Counted from the first letter of the stretch, positions 47,564 to 56,979 are shown. The stretch is DNA of 64,000 nucleotides from Aurantimonas sp. HBX-1 (GCF_021391535.1 NZ_CP090066.1:4363213-4427212), one strand, 5' to 3'. Made by a program: numbers and translations. Notes: generated by a model from the letters alone, not told the origin.

Positions 47564-50443
47564 TCAGCCTTTATGGGCGACGCGGTAGCTCTGGAGACCG
47601 GTCGTGGCCGATGCCCCGCACAATTCGGGAACCCGGTCCGCCGGGTAGGGCCGGCCGAACAGATAGCCCTGGCCGATGTCGCAGCCCCTGGCGCGCAGAT
47701 ACTCGGCCTGGGCGAGCGTCTCGACGCCTTCCGCGACGGTCTCGATACGCAGGCTGCGGGCCATCTGGAGCACGGCGTTGACCACGACAGCGCCGGACTC
47801 GGCATCGGCCAGGATAGGCGACACGAACGACCGGTCGATCTTCAGGACGTCCACCGGGAATTGCTGGAGGTGCGTCAGGGAGGCGTAGCCGGTGCCGAAA
47901 TCGTCGAGGGCGATCGTCATGCCGGCGCTGCGCAGCGTCTCCAGCGTGCGGACGATCTTCTCCGAGCTGCGCCCGATGAACACCGACTCGGTGACCTCCA
48001 GCTCGAACAGCGAAGCCGGCAGGCCCGCCGAGGCAATGGCGCGAAGCACCCGTTCGGCGAAATCGCTCCGTCGGAAATCGGCGGCCGAGGCATTGAAGGC
48101 GATGCGGCCGAACTCCACCCCGTCCGCGCGCCAGCCGACGCAGTCCCGGATGATGCGCTCGAGCATGCGGTCCGTTATGCGGGTGGAGAGATCGACGTCC
48201 TTGAAGGCGGCAAAGATGCCGGCGGGCGACTGCAGGTGGCCGGCGTGGTCCATCCATCGAAGCAGCGCCTCGAAGCCGACGATCTTGCCGGACCGAAGGT
48301 TCAGCTTCGGCTGATAGAAGGGGACGATGCGCTCCTCCTCCAGGGCAAGCCGCGCGCTCGAGAGCATCGTGGCCCGGATCTCCGACGCCTGTCGCATCCT
48401 GGGGCTGAACCAGCGGATGGCGCCCGGATGATCGGCCTTCGCCGCGTAGAGCGCCAGATCGGCGCATTTCAGGAGATCACCCGCGGTGGCCGCGTCCCGG
48501 GGCCAGATCGATGCGCCCGCGCAAACGCTGACGACCGTGCGCAGCCCGTCGATCAGCACCGGCGCCTCGAGACCCGCCAGGACGACGCGCACGGTTTCTT
48601 CCCGCGCGTCCGCGACGGTCAGTCCGGTCAGGATGATCGCGAATTCGTCGCCGCCCAGACGGGCAACCGTCGCGCCGTCCGGGGCGGACGCCCGCAGCCG
48701 GTCGGCCACCGCGCACAGCACCGCGTCGCCCGCCGTATGGCCGAGGCAGTCGTTGAGCGACTTGAAGTTGTTGAGGTCGATCACCACCAGCCCGACGCAG
48801 CCACGGTCCGATTTCGCGCGCTCGATCGCCTCGTGGATACGCAGGGCATAGAGCCGGCGATTGGCAAGCCTGGTGAGGTTGTCCTCGTGAGCAGCGCGTT
48901 GCAGTTCGTTCTCGATGCGTCTTTGCTCGGTGATGTTGAGCATCGAGCCCACGAGCCGAACCGGGGCACCGTGCTCGTCGCGCACGATGAGGCAGCGCGA
49001 CAGCATGTTGAGATACTCCCCGTCCCTGCGCCGGAAGCGGTATTCCAGGCTCCACTGGTCGCCGCCGCTCTCCATCACGGCCTTCTGGAGCCGCAGCACC
49101 CGATCCCGGTCGTCCGGATGGATGCGGTTTATCCACCACTCCTCGGCCATCCCGTTCCGGGCTTCCGGATATCCCAGAACGTCCTCGATCGCACCGGCCC
49201 ACGTGGTCCAGCGGCTCTCGTATGACCAGTCCCAGATCACGTCGTTCGTGGCGCGGGAGGCAAGGCGGTAGCGCTCCTCGCTCTTTCGCAGATCCAGCTC
49301 CGCCCGCACCTGTTCGTCGATGTCCTCCAGCGTGCCGTACCAGGCGATCACTTCCCCGGAGGCCGCGCGGCGGGGGCGGGCGCGCGCGCGGAACCAGCGG
49401 TAGCACCCGTCCCGGAGCCGCACCCGATAGCGCGTATCGGCGACCTCGCCGTCTCCTGTCGCCACTGCCGTCCGCCAGAGCGCGATGACGTCGGGCAGGT
49501 CATCCGGATGGACGGGCGTCCTCCAGCCATCGCCGAGCGCGCGCCCCACCGGGATGCCCACCAGCTCGGCCCAGCGGGAAGAGATCTCGGTGATCCTGCC
49601 GTCCGTGTCGCCCAGCCACGGGATTTGCGGGTTCAACTCGACCGAGGCGCGATGGTGGGATTCGCTCGCCTGGAGATCGCTCAGCGCCTTCAGCAGGCGC
49701 CTGCGGTCCTCGCTCGCATCACGTGCCAGATTCTGACTCTGGTAGGCCAGAAACAACGCCACCGCGATGATCAGGATGCTGGTGAAGACGACGATGGAGC
49801 CGACCGTCTCGAGATCCACGCCGTAGGCCGCGACTGGCGCGCCGCCCCTTGTGACGGTCATGCTGGCCATGGCGACGAAGTGGAGGAACAGGATGCCGGT
49901 CCCCAGCGCGACCGCGGACGGCCAGGCCATCGGCAAGGCCGCGTAACGCTGCAGAAGCCCGCCCGCGCCGGCGCAGAGGGCGACCCCTCCGAACAGCGAG
50001 GCGACGACCAGCATGGCGTCGTACTGGACGAGGCCGGGGACCTGCAGCGCGGCCATGTCCAAGTAGTGGGCGACCGCCAGAGCGACGCCGACCACCGCGC
50101 CTCCCATCACGCCGCGCAACCGCGAGGCTACCGACCAGATCATCCAGCCGAGCACCGACAGCGCGATGGCGGAGACAGCCGAAACGAGGGCTACGGCAAT
50201 GTTGACGCGCACGTCGAGGATCTGGGCGTAGCCGATCATCGCCGTGAAATGCGTGGTCCAGATGCTGATACCGGTGACGACGCCTGCCAGGATCAGCCAG
50301 TTGCGGCGCGGTGCGTCCCGCGTGGTCGCTGCCCGCTGGAGCAGGGTGGCGCTGGTGAAGCTTCCGATCACGCAGATCGCCACGGCGATCGCGACGAAAC
50401 GGAAATCGTGCTCGTAGACAAGAAAGGAATAGACGCGCCACAT
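47564..50443 (-). CDS. MHYT-PAS-PAS-GGDEF-EAL membrane c-di-GMP enzyme
   Basis: 959-residue protein. The N-terminal 235 residues hold seven hydrophobic helices with MHYT-type metal motifs (THFTAMIGY, AHYLDMAAL, LHFVAMASM), proposed to sense oxygen, CO or NO. Two PAS domains follow (about 265-385 and 390-510), then a GGDEF domain with intact RLGGDEFAII and an EAL domain with FEALLRW, LDDFGTGYASL, LKIDRSFV and VAEGVET, so both synthesis and breakdown of cyclic di-GMP are possible. The usual RxxD inhibitory site before GGDEF is not seen at the right distance. Convergent with the ferritin-like gene; could link biofilm or motility to anaerobiosis. Confidence 0.9.
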   Translation of the reverse strand: MWRVYSFLVYEHDFRFVAIAVAICVIGSFTSATLLQRAATTRDAPRRNWLILAGVVTGISIWTTHFTAMIGYAQILDVRVNIAVALVSAVSAIALSVLGWMIWSVASRLRGVMGGAVVGVALAVAHYLDMAALQVPGLVQYDAMLVVASLFGGVALCAGAGGLLQRYAALPMAWPSAVALGTGILFLHFVAMASMTVTRGGAPVAAYGVDLETVGSIVVFTSILIIAVALFLAYQSQNLARDASEDRRRLLKALSDLQASESHHRASVELNPQIPWLGDTDGRITEISSRWAELVGIPVGRALGDGWRTPVHPDDLPDVIALWRTAVATGDGEVADTRYRVRLRDGCYRWFRARARPRRAASGEVIAWYGTLEDIDEQVRAELDLRKSEERYRLASRATNDVIWDWSYESRWTTWAGAIEDVLGYPEARNGMAEEWWINRIHPDDRDRVLRLQKAVMESGGDQWSLEYRFRRRDGEYLNMLSRCLIVRDEHGAPVRLVGSMLNITEQRRIENELQRAAHEDNLTRLANRRLYALRIHEAIERAKSDRGCVGLVVIDLNNFKSLNDCLGHTAGDAVLCAVADRLRASAPDGATVARLGGDEFAIILTGLTVADAREETVRVVLAGLEAPVLIDGLRTVVSVCAGASIWPRDAATAGDLLKCADLALYAAKADHPGAIRWFSPRMRQASEIRATMLSSARLALEEERIVPFYQPKLNLRSGKIVGFEALLRWMDHAGHLQSPAGIFAAFKDVDLSTRITDRMLERIIRDCVGWRADGVEFGRIAFNASAADFRRSDFAERVLRAIASAGLPASLFELEVTESVFIGRSSEKIVRTLETLRSAGMTIALDDFGTGYASLTHLQQFPVDVLKIDRSFVSPILADAESGAVVVNAVLQMARSLRIETVAEGVETLAQAEYLRARGCDIGQGYLFGRPYPADRVPELCGASATTGLQSYRVAHKG

Positions 50444-50938
50444 GATCTGAGCACCGTTGGAGCGCCGTCCCGGCGGCTGAATCGTTGTGTCGAGAAATCA
50501 TCGGGTGCGGGATGCCGACCGGCAATCGGCGGTAAATATTTCGCAGTAATGAGAGTATGCCGGGGCTAAATGTTCACAGGCACCCGGCGAAGCCAGTATT
50601 ATTCAGTGAACAATTTTTACTAACATAGCTGGTTTGAAGGCAATAGTCGATGCAGCAAGGATGCGCGTTTCCTTGCTGGCATCGGGCCGGCTCCGGCGCG
50701 CCTCGAAAGCGGGCTTCGGTGCCGGCAATGCAGCTTCCGGCGCGGGCGGCCCCGGGCGCGGCGCACAGGGAACTGTGGGGGCGCCCGCAGGACCGTAGGC
50801 GGCAGGCAGGTTCGTTCAGATCGACCGGCCAGCGCGCAGGGTGGTGGCCCTGCCGCTTCCGACGGCAATCATCATCGGTCCCGAGCCCGCCATCGCGGAG
50901 CGCCAGCCGCTGGCGAAACCCCGTCGGGCGTACGCGGA
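50444..50938. other. Intergenic region upstream of the c-di-GMP gene
   Basis: About 495 bp. An AT-rich patch at 50560-50650, the likely promoter region for the MHYT gene, contains a 7-bp inverted repeat TGTTCAC (50571-50577) and GTGAACA (50606-50612). The GC-rich remainder has open frames on both strands but none with family resemblance. Confidence 0.45.
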
Positions 50939-51949
50939 TCAGCCGGCGAGGCCGAACTCCACCGCGGCGATGGCAAGGGTCAGCAGAACCAGCGTCTCCG
51001 TGACGACCATCGCGACATGCTGCCAGCCGAGTTGCAGCATGTCCTTCATGTTGGTGCGCACCCCGAGTGCGGCGATGGCGATGACCAGCAGCCAGCCGGA
51101 CAGGTCGACGGCGAATTTGGCGGCGACGGCCGGCAGCAGTCCGAGGCTGTTCATCGCGGTCACCACGGCAAAGCCGACGACGAACAGCGGCAGGCGGACG
51201 GAGTTGGTGCCGCTGCGCTTCTGGCCGGCGAGGGCCAGCACGATGATGACCAGCACGACCGGCAGCATCGCGACGCGCAGCAGCTTGATGATCGTTGCGA
51301 CGTCGCCGACGTCGGTCGAGATCGAATAGCCGGCGCCGACCACCTGGGCGACGTCGTGGATGGTGGCGCCGACGAGGAAGCCGCTCTGGCTGGTGGTCAG
51401 GCCCAGCGCCGTGAAGAGGATCGGATAGAGGATCATCGCGATCGTCGAGAGCGTCGTCACCGACACGACGGTGAAGAGAAGATTGCGCTCGGTCTTTTCG
51501 TTATGCGGGATGACCGAGGCGATCGCCAGCGCCGCCGATGCGCCGCAGATCGCGACGGAGCCGCCGGTCAGCAGCGAGAAGCGCCACTGCTTGTTGAAGA
51601 TCCGCCCGCACACGAAGCCGGTGCCGATGGTCAGCGCGATGAGGCCGAGGACCGTCGCGAAGGTGGAAAGCCCGAGTGACGCGATGTCGGCGGTGGTGAT
51701 GCGCGCCCCCAAGAGCACGATGCCGATGCGCAGGAGGGACTTGGAGGAGAACTCGAGGCCCGGCTTGAAGCGCGGATCGACGGCGAGAAAGTTGAAGGCC
51801 ATTCCGATCAAGAGGGCAAACAGCATGACCGGCGCGCTGTAGTGATCGGCGACGAAGCGGGCGGCGGCGGCGACGGTCAGTGCCAGCAGGATGCCGGGCA
51901 ACAGGGGACGACAGCGCTCCTGGACGGCGGATAGGGAGGTCTCGGACAT
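50939..51949 (-). CDS. YeiH/UPF0324 family exporter, probable sulfite exporter
   Basis: 336-residue membrane protein with ten or so helices. UPF0324 features include IGIVLLGARIT near residue 75, GGSVAICGASAALAIASVIP near residue 130 and GATIHDVAQVVGAGYSIS near residue 195. The family is annotated as putative sulfate exporters, and members beside sulfolactate or cysteate sulfo-lyase genes are thought to export sulfite. Here it lies just beyond the GntR gene of the suy cluster, and an identical 16-bp operator-like site stands upstream of both. That makes export of the sulfite released by SuyAB the most likely role. Confidence 0.85.
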   Translation of the reverse strand: MSETSLSAVQERCRPLLPGILLALTVAAAARFVADHYSAPVMLFALLIGMAFNFLAVDPRFKPGLEFSSKSLLRIGIVLLGARITTADIASLGLSTFATVLGLIALTIGTGFVCGRIFNKQWRFSLLTGGSVAICGASAALAIASVIPHNEKTERNLLFTVVSVTTLSTIAMILYPILFTALGLTTSQSGFLVGATIHDVAQVVGAGYSISTDVGDVATIIKLLRVAMLPVVLVIIVLALAGQKRSGTNSVRLPLFVVGFAVVTAMNSLGLLPAVAAKFAVDLSGWLLVIAIAALGVRTNMKDMLQLGWQHVAMVVTETLVLLTLAIAAVEFGLAG

Positions 51950-52064
51950 CGGGCTACCTGTCTTGCACCCAAAAGCGGGGTGTCTCCTGGAAAGGCTGCG
52001 TCATCGGGCCGATCGGGCGAGGCGGCGACAGCTGTCGTCCATCGCTCGAAGAAATCATGTTTTT

Positions 52065-52080
52065 TGTCTTATACAAGAGT
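52065..52080. promoter_or_regulatory. Operator-like site upstream of the exporter gene (copy 1)
   Basis: TGTCTTATACAAGAGT, containing the near-palindrome TCTTATACAAGA, is identical over 16 bp to the site at 53044. It lies about 116 bp upstream of the exporter start. Probably bound by the GntR/UTRA regulator encoded between the two copies. Confidence 0.7.
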
Positions 52081-52182
52081 TGTGCGAGTCGCAAAGCCTG
52101 GGAAGCGTCGATGCCGTTGCCGAAGCGACTGTCGCAAGCCGGAGGGCGCCCCGGGTTCGATCAAGCGGAGCACCGGACAACG

Positions 52183-52199
52183 GGGCGGGCTTCCCGCCC
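52183..52199 (-). terminator. Hairpin downstream of the GntR gene
   Basis: GGGCGGG-CTT-CCCGCCC, a 7-bp stem with a 3-nt loop, lies about 48 bp after the gntR stop. Termination inferred from position. Confidence 0.4.
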
Positions 52200-52246
52200 G
52201 ATCGCGCGCCTGGTGGTGGCGCCACGCCGGTCGGCCGGCGGTCCCC

Positions 52247-52972
52247 TCAGCGCAGGTCGGCCTGGTAGTGGAAGCCGTCGGTGAGGCAGCGGGACACGCG
52301 CCATTCGACGGGGGTGCCGTCGAGAGCGAAGGCGACGCGCTCGATCGACAGGATCGGATGGCCGACGGGACAGCCAAGCTGCGTCGCGGTCTGCTCGTCG
52401 GCGGCGGTGGCCTTCAGCCGCTCCACCGCCCGCCCGATGGTGATCGCGAAGTGCTCGGAATAGAGCGCGTAGACATTGTTCGGCAGGTCGGGAAATTCGG
52501 CGAGGCTGGCAAAGCGCGCGAGCGGGAGCACGATTTCCTCGGCGATCACCGGCCGGCCCCCCAGGCGACGGATCCGCCCGATCCGCCAGACTTCGGCCGA
52601 CGCCTCGATCTGCAGCATCTCCGCCGCGGCCCCGGCGGCTTCCCGGCGCCGCTCGATCACCTGGCTTTCCGGGAACAGCCGGGTCCCGTCATCGGCGGCG
52701 AGCCGGAAGAACTGGAACAGGATCCGGCCCTCCTCGGGCAGCGCCACGAAGGTGCCGCGCCCCTGCCGGCGGACCAGCAGATGCTCCGCGGCCATCGCAT
52801 CGAGCGCCTTGCGCACGGTTCCCTGGCTGACGCCGAGCTCGGCGGCGATCTGGAATTCGCTGGGCAGCATCATGCCCGGCGTCCAGGCGCCGTCGATCAG
52901 GCGCTGGATCAATGCCTCACGGACCTGCCGGTAAAGCGGCCGGAAGGCGGGTGACCTGTCTGCCTCGCTCAT
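52247..52972 (-). CDS. GntR-family regulator (HutC/UTRA type) of the sulfolactate cluster
   Basis: 241 residues. The N-terminal winged helix has PLYRQVREALIQRLIDGAW, MMLPSEFQIAAELGVSQGT and VRKALDAMAAEHLLVRRQGR, typical GntR features, followed by a UTRA ligand domain with VIAEEIVLPLARF and TPVEWRVSRCLTDGFHYQADL at the end. It is divergent from suyA; the shared gap carries one operator-like site and another lies downstream before the exporter gene. UTRA regulators bind such TTRTAYAA-type dyads and usually repress until an organic acid ligand appears. Sulfolactate is the natural candidate ligand. Confidence 0.88.
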   Translation of the reverse strand: MSEADRSPAFRPLYRQVREALIQRLIDGAWTPGMMLPSEFQIAAELGVSQGTVRKALDAMAAEHLLVRRQGRGTFVALPEEGRILFQFFRLAADDGTRLFPESQVIERRREAAGAAAEMLQIEASAEVWRIGRIRRLGGRPVIAEEIVLPLARFASLAEFPDLPNNVYALYSEHFAITIGRAVERLKATAADEQTATQLGCPVGHPILSIERVAFALDGTPVEWRVSRCLTDGFHYQADLR

Positions 52973-53016
52973 GATCGGCTCCTGAGGATGCGCCGGGCAA
53001 TTCTGGCCGCCCCCGC

Positions 53017-53045
53017 TTGACACGTCGATGTAAACATAATTTATG
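53017..53045 (+). promoter_or_regulatory. Candidate promoter of the suyAB genes
   Basis: TTGACA at 53017 matches the -35 consensus; a TTTATG hexamer follows after 17 bp. The operator-like site at 53044 overlaps the downstream edge, which fits repression by a GntR protein. The -10 match is weak. Confidence 0.4.
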
Positions 53046-53059
53046 TCTTATACAAGAGT
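53044..53059. promoter_or_regulatory. Operator-like site between gntR and suyA (copy 2)
   Basis: TGTCTTATACAAGAGT, identical to 52065-52080, is centred about 76 bp before suyA and 80 bp before the divergent gntR start. The core TCTTATACAAGA is an imperfect palindrome of the kind bound by HutC-type GntR proteins. Confidence 0.75.
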
Positions 53060-53126
53060 GGGGAGGCGGCGACTGCAAGGCCGCATCCGCCGCGAAAACC
53101 GCAATTCCATACCCGGAGGACCAAAC

Positions 53127-53414
53127 ATGAGCATCCCGCAACTGCTGGTACACGACCACAAGGACAATGTTGGCGTCGTCGTCGTCGAGAACCTGAAGGC
53201 CGGCACGGAAATGCTCTGTGTCGTCACCCACGACAATTCCTCCTTCACCATGACCTGCAACGACGACGTGCCGATCGGTCACAAGGTGGCGCTGAAGGAC
53301 GTGTCGGCCGGCGACGTGGCGGTGAAGTACGGCGAGGACATCGGCCGCTTCAAGGCGGACGTGAAGAAGGGCAGCCATGTCCATGTCCACAATCTGAAGA
53401 CGAACCGCTGGTGA
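53127..53414 (+). CDS. suyA: (2R)-sulfolactate sulfo-lyase small subunit (SuyA)
   Basis: 95-residue protein with an SAF-type fold. VHDHKDNVGVVVVENLKAG, CNDDVPIGHKVALKDVSAGD and the C-terminal HVHVHNLKTNRW match the small subunits of the UxaA/SuyA group. ATG 53127 follows CGGAGGA. With SuyB it cleaves (R)-3-sulfolactate to pyruvate and sulfite. A separate altronate dehydratase small subunit would look similar, but the sulfolactate dehydrogenase genes downstream and the exporter upstream favour SuyA. Confidence 0.85.
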   Translation: MSIPQLLVHDHKDNVGVVVVENLKAGTEMLCVVTHDNSSFTMTCNDDVPIGHKVALKDVSAGDVAVKYGEDIGRFKADVKKGSHVHVHNLKTNRW

Positions 53415-53489
53415 TCGCGCGGCGCTAGCGCCCGCCGCCGTCGCGCCGCGACGGACCAGTCCGACCGATTCGAAGAGAAAGCCAAAGCC

Positions 53490-54668
53490 ATGCCGATCAA
53501 TACCAACCGCAAGTTCCAGGGTTATCGCCGCGAGAACGGCCGCGTGGGTGTCCGCAACCACGTCGTCATCCTGCCCGTCGACGACATCTCCAACGCCTGC
53601 TGCGAGGCCGTCGCCAACAACATCAAGGGCACGCTGGCCCTGCCGCATGCCTATGGCCGCCTGCAGTTCGGCGCGGATCTCGACCTGCATTTCCGCACCA
53701 TGATCGGCACCGGCTCCAACCCGAACGTCGCCGCCTGCATCGTCGTCGGCATCGAGCCCGGCTGGACGCAGAAGATCGCCGACGGCATCGCCGCGACCGG
53801 CAAGCCGGTGGCAGCCTTCTCGATCGAGCAGAACGGCGACCTGAAGACCATCATGGACGTCTCGCGCAAGGCGAAGGAATTCGTGCAGTGGGCGACAGAG
53901 GTGCCGCGCGTCGAGTGCGACGTCACGGAGCTCTGGGTCTCGACCAAATGCGGCGAGAGCGACACCACCACCGGTCTCGGTTCCTGCCCCACCGTCGGCA
54001 ACATGTACGACAAGCTGATCCCGGAGGGCATCTACGGCGTCTTCGGCGAGACCTCGGAGATCACCGGCGCCGAGCACATCTGCAAGGAGCGCGCCGCCGA
54101 CGCCGAGACGGGCGAGCGCTGGTACAAGATGTGGAAGGCCTACCAGGACGACGTGATCTTCGCGCACGCCACCGACGACCTCTCCGAGAGCCAGCCGACC
54201 AAGGGCAATATCGAAGGGGGCCTCTCGACCATCGAGGAGAAGGCGCTCGGCAACCTCGAGAAGATCGGCCGCGAGTGCCGCTACATCGACATTTTGGAGC
54301 CGGCCGAGGCGCCCGCGAAGGGCAACGGCCTCTATTTCATGGACACGTCCTCGGCTGCGGCCGAATGCGTGACGCTGATGGCCGCCGCCGGCTACGTCAT
54401 CCACACCTTCCCGACCGGCCAGGGCAACGTCATCGGCAACCCGATCGTCCCGGTGATCAAGATCACCGCCAATCCGCGGACCGTGCGGACGATGTCGGAG
54501 CATGTCGACGTCGACGTCTCCGGCATCCTGCGTCGCGACATGACCATCGACCAGGCCGGCGACGCGCTGATCGAGAACATCATGCGCACCGCCAACGGCC
54601 GCGTCACCGCCGCGGAGGCGCTCGGCCACCGCGAGTTCGTGATGACCAAGCTCTACCGCAGCGCCTAA
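53490..54668 (+). CDS. suyB: (2R)-sulfolactate sulfo-lyase large subunit (SuyB)
   Basis: 392-residue member of the UxaA/GarD C-terminal family. It begins with [20 protein letters not shown], typical of the group, and has [35 protein letters not shown] and [20 protein letters not shown] further on. These enzymes are lyases acting on hydroxy acids with a metal or iron-sulfur centre. With SuyA it releases sulfite from sulfolactate. The gene lies 75 bp after suyA; a 176-bp palindromic repeat separates it from slcC. Confidence 0.87.
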   Translation: MPINTNRKFQGYRRENGRVGVRNHVVILPVDDISNACCEAVANNIKGTLALPHAYGRLQFGADLDLHFRTMIGTGSNPNVAACIVVGIEPGWTQKIADGIAATGKPVAAFSIEQNGDLKTIMDVSRKAKEFVQWATEVPRVECDVTELWVSTKCGESDTTTGLGSCPTVGNMYDKLIPEGIYGVFGETSEITGAEHICKERAADAETGERWYKMWKAYQDDVIFAHATDDLSESQPTKGNIEGGLSTIEEKALGNLEKIGRECRYIDILEPAEAPAKGNGLYFMDTSSAAAECVTLMAAAGYVIHTFPTGQGNVIGNPIVPVIKITANPRTVRTMSEHVDVDVSGILRRDMTIDQAGDALIENIMRTANGRVTAAEALGHREFVMTKLYRSA

Positions 54669-54766
54669 TCGTCTCCGCATTCGAGCCATCGCCCATCCGT
54701 GGGCGGTGGCCGTTTCGTTTAGCGCCGCGCGGCTGACTGGCATGCCCGGTGGCCGGTGGCCGGCGC

Positions 54767-54942
54767 ACCCCCCTCTGCCCTGCCGGGCATCTCCCCCACA
54801 AGGGGGGAGATCGGCAGCTTTGGCGGCGCCGCTTCCTCTCCATCGCTTCGGTACGCACAGCCATCGAACCAAAGGCGAAACGTCCGCGCGAGATCGATCT
54901 CCCCCCTTGTGGGGGAGATGGGCGGCAGCCCAGAGGGGGGTA
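54767..54942. repeat. MITE-like palindromic intergenic repeat, copy 1
   Basis: Two inverted arms, each containing CATCTCCCCCACAAGGGG or its complement and flanked by CCCCCTCTG / CAGAGGGGG, enclose about 85 bp of unlike spacer. A second copy is at 58687-58851. As RNA the arms could pair and partially insulate slcC-comC from suyAB. Such palindromes are, from memory, common between genes in Hyphomicrobiales. No transposase gene is present. Confidence 0.75.
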
Positions 54943-55004
54943 TGCCGCCGCAAGCACCCGAACCTGCTACCTCGCATCCGAAAAACCCCCGACAGGAGCC
55001 CTGC

Positions 55005-55937
55005 ATGGCTGACGTCGTCATTGCCGAATTCATGGACGAGGCGGCGGTGGACCAGATCCGCGCCCGTCACGACACGCTCTACGATCCCGAACTGGTCGAC
55101 CGGCCGGAAGACCTGGCGGCGACGGTCGCCACCGCCCGGGCGCTGGTCGTGCGCAACCGCACGAAGGTGAGCGAGGCGCTGGTCGGCAAGGCGCCGAACC
55201 TCGCCTGCGTCGGCCGGCTCGGCGTCGGCCTCGACAATATCGACCTCGCCGCCTGCAAGGCCCGCGGCGTCACCGTCTATCCGGCAACCGGCGCCAACGA
55301 CGTGGCGGTGGCGGAATACGTGATCACCGCCGCCCTGACGCTGCTGCGCGGCGCCTATGCGGCGACGGCCGACGTCGTGGCCGGACGCTGGCCGCGCCAG
55401 CGCCTGATCGGGCGCGAGGCGATGGACAAGCGCCTCGGCCTCGTCGGCTATGGCTCGATCGCCCGCCAAACGGCGGCCCGCGCCCGGGTCTTCGGCTTCT
55501 CCATCGCCGCCTTCGATCCGTTCCTGCCGGAGTCTGATCCCGCCTGGCGGGACGCCGAGCGGCTCGACCTCGACGCGCTGCTGGCCTCCTGCGACGTCAT
55601 CAGCCTGCACGTGCCGCTGACCGCCGAGACCCGGCACATGATCGATGCCGCGGCGATCGCGCGGATGAAGCCCGGCGCCGTGCTCGTCAACACCGCCCGC
55701 GGCGGCGTCGTCGACGAGACCGCCTTGGCCGCGGCGCTGCGGGACGGCACGCTCGGCGGCGCGGCGCTCGACGTGTTCGAGACCGAACCCCTGACCGAGG
55801 CGGCCGGCCGGGTCTTCGACGGGCTCGCCAACCTGATCCTGACGCCGCACATCGCCGGCGTCACGGCGGAGTCCAACGTGCGGGTGAGCGCCGTCACCGC
55901 CGAGAACGTGCTGAAGCATCTGGAGACGCTACGATGA
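55005..55937 (+). CDS. slcC: (S)-sulfolactate dehydrogenase, D-2-hydroxyacid dehydrogenase family (SlcC)
   Basis: 310-residue NAD-dependent dehydrogenase. The dinucleotide fold is LGLVGYGSIARQTAARA near residue 145, and the catalytic residues are visible in LVNTARGGVVDE (Arg), DVFETEPL (Glu) and TPHIAGVT (His). In the sulfolactate pathway SlcC oxidises (S)-sulfolactate to sulfopyruvate; ComC reduces this to the (R) form that SuyAB cleaves. ATG 55005 follows AGGAG. It overlaps comC by 4 bp. The family also contains other hydroxyacid dehydrogenases, so the name depends on context. Confidence 0.82.
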   Translation: MADVVIAEFMDEAAVDQIRARHDTLYDPELVDRPEDLAATVATARALVVRNRTKVSEALVGKAPNLACVGRLGVGLDNIDLAACKARGVTVYPATGANDVAVAEYVITAALTLLRGAYAATADVVAGRWPRQRLIGREAMDKRLGLVGYGSIARQTAARARVFGFSIAAFDPFLPESDPAWRDAERLDLDALLASCDVISLHVPLTAETRHMIDAAAIARMKPGAVLVNTARGGVVDETALAAALRDGTLGGAALDVFETEPLTEAAGRVFDGLANLILTPHIAGVTAESNVRVSAVTAENVLKHLETLR

Positions 55938-56929
55938 GCGAGATCCTGTCCGTCGCGGCAGCCGAGGCGCTGGCCGCCGCCGCGCTGGAGCGCAGCGGCA
56001 CCGGGCCCGAGCAGGCGGCATCGGTGGCGCGTGGCCTCGTCGCGGCGGAAGCGGCGGGCCAGAGCGGCCACGGCCTGCGCCGGCTCGCCGCCTATTGCGG
56101 GCAGGCGCGCAGCGGCAAGGTCGCCGGCCACGCCGTGCCGGTCGCCGAGCGGGTGCGCCCGGCGCTGCTGCGCATCGACGCCGCCGACGGCTTCGCCTTC
56201 CCGGCGCTCGACCTGGCCGTCGCCGAAATGCCGGGGATCGTCGCCGAGACCGGCGTCGCGGTCGCCGCCATCCGCCGCTCGCACCATGCCGGCGTGCTCG
56301 GCCTGACGGTGGAGCGCTTTGCCGAAGCCGGGCTGGTGGCGCTCATGATGGCCAATTCCCCGGGCGCCATGGCGGCCTGGGGCGGCACGCGCCCGCTCTT
56401 CGGCACCAACCCGATCGCCTTCGCCGCGCCGCTGCCGGAAGGCGAGCCGATCGTCGTCGACCTGTCGCTGTCGAAGATCGCCCGCGGCAAGGTGATGGCG
56501 GCCAAGCAGAAGGGCACGCCGATTCCGGAAGGCTGGGCGCTGGATGCCAAGGGCCGTCCGACCACAGACGTCGACGCCGCGCTCGCCGGCACGATGGTGC
56601 CGATGGGCGACGCCAAGGGCGCCGCCCTGGCGCTGGTGGTGGAGATGCTGTCGGCCGGCCTCACCGGCGCCAATTACGCGTCCGAGGCGACGTCCTTGTT
56701 CGACGACAAGGGGCCGCCGCCGGGGCTCGGCCAGTTCCTGATGGTGCTCGATCCCGTCGCCATGGGCGGGCCGCAGGCAGTGGCGCGTCTCGGCACGCTG
56801 ATCGACGCCATCGCCGACGAGCCCGGCACCCGCATTCCCGGGCGGCGCAGCGGTGATCTTCGCCGCCGTGCTCTGGCAGAGGGAATCGAGATCGACGCCG
56901 AGTTGATGCGCACCATATCGGCGATCTGA
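55934..56929 (+). CDS. comC: (R)-sulfolactate dehydrogenase, malate/L-lactate dehydrogenase family (ComC)
   Basis: 331-residue protein of the Ldh2/ComC NAD(P)-dependent fold. The active-site His lies in SGHGLRRLAAY near residue 40, and AAIRRSHHAGVLG, LMMANSPGAMAAWGG and TSLFDDKGPPPGLGQF follow the family order. ComC interconverts sulfopyruvate and (R)-sulfolactate. Tightly coupled to slcC (ATGA overlap), it completes an epimerising pair for sulfolactate before SuyAB. Other members act on ureidoglycolate or malate; the operon decides in favour of ComC. Confidence 0.84.
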   Translation: MSEILSVAAAEALAAAALERSGTGPEQAASVARGLVAAEAAGQSGHGLRRLAAYCGQARSGKVAGHAVPVAERVRPALLRIDAADGFAFPALDLAVAEMPGIVAETGVAVAAIRRSHHAGVLGLTVERFAEAGLVALMMANSPGAMAAWGGTRPLFGTNPIAFAAPLPEGEPIVVDLSLSKIARGKVMAAKQKGTPIPEGWALDAKGRPTTDVDAALAGTMVPMGDAKGAALALVVEMLSAGLTGANYASEATSLFDDKGPPPGLGQFLMVLDPVAMGGPQAVARLGTLIDAIADEPGTRIPGRRSGDLRRRALAEGIEIDAELMRTISAI

Positions 56930-56979
56930 CAGGCCGGCGGCCAGAGGGCGCATCCGGCCGGGCGAGGGAGAGCCGGACG

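Noticed and set aside
53127..54668. Annotation of the SuyAB genes as split altronate or galactarate dehydratase
   Set aside because: Sequence family is shared, but adjacent SlcC and ComC dehydrogenases and a sulfite-type exporter fit sulfolactate, and no hexuronate genes are present.
52917..55919. A 1000-codon minus-strand frame over suyA, suyB and slcC
   Set aside because: Antisense shadow of clear plus-strand genes with conserved motifs; no family resemblance and it crosses the palindromic repeat.
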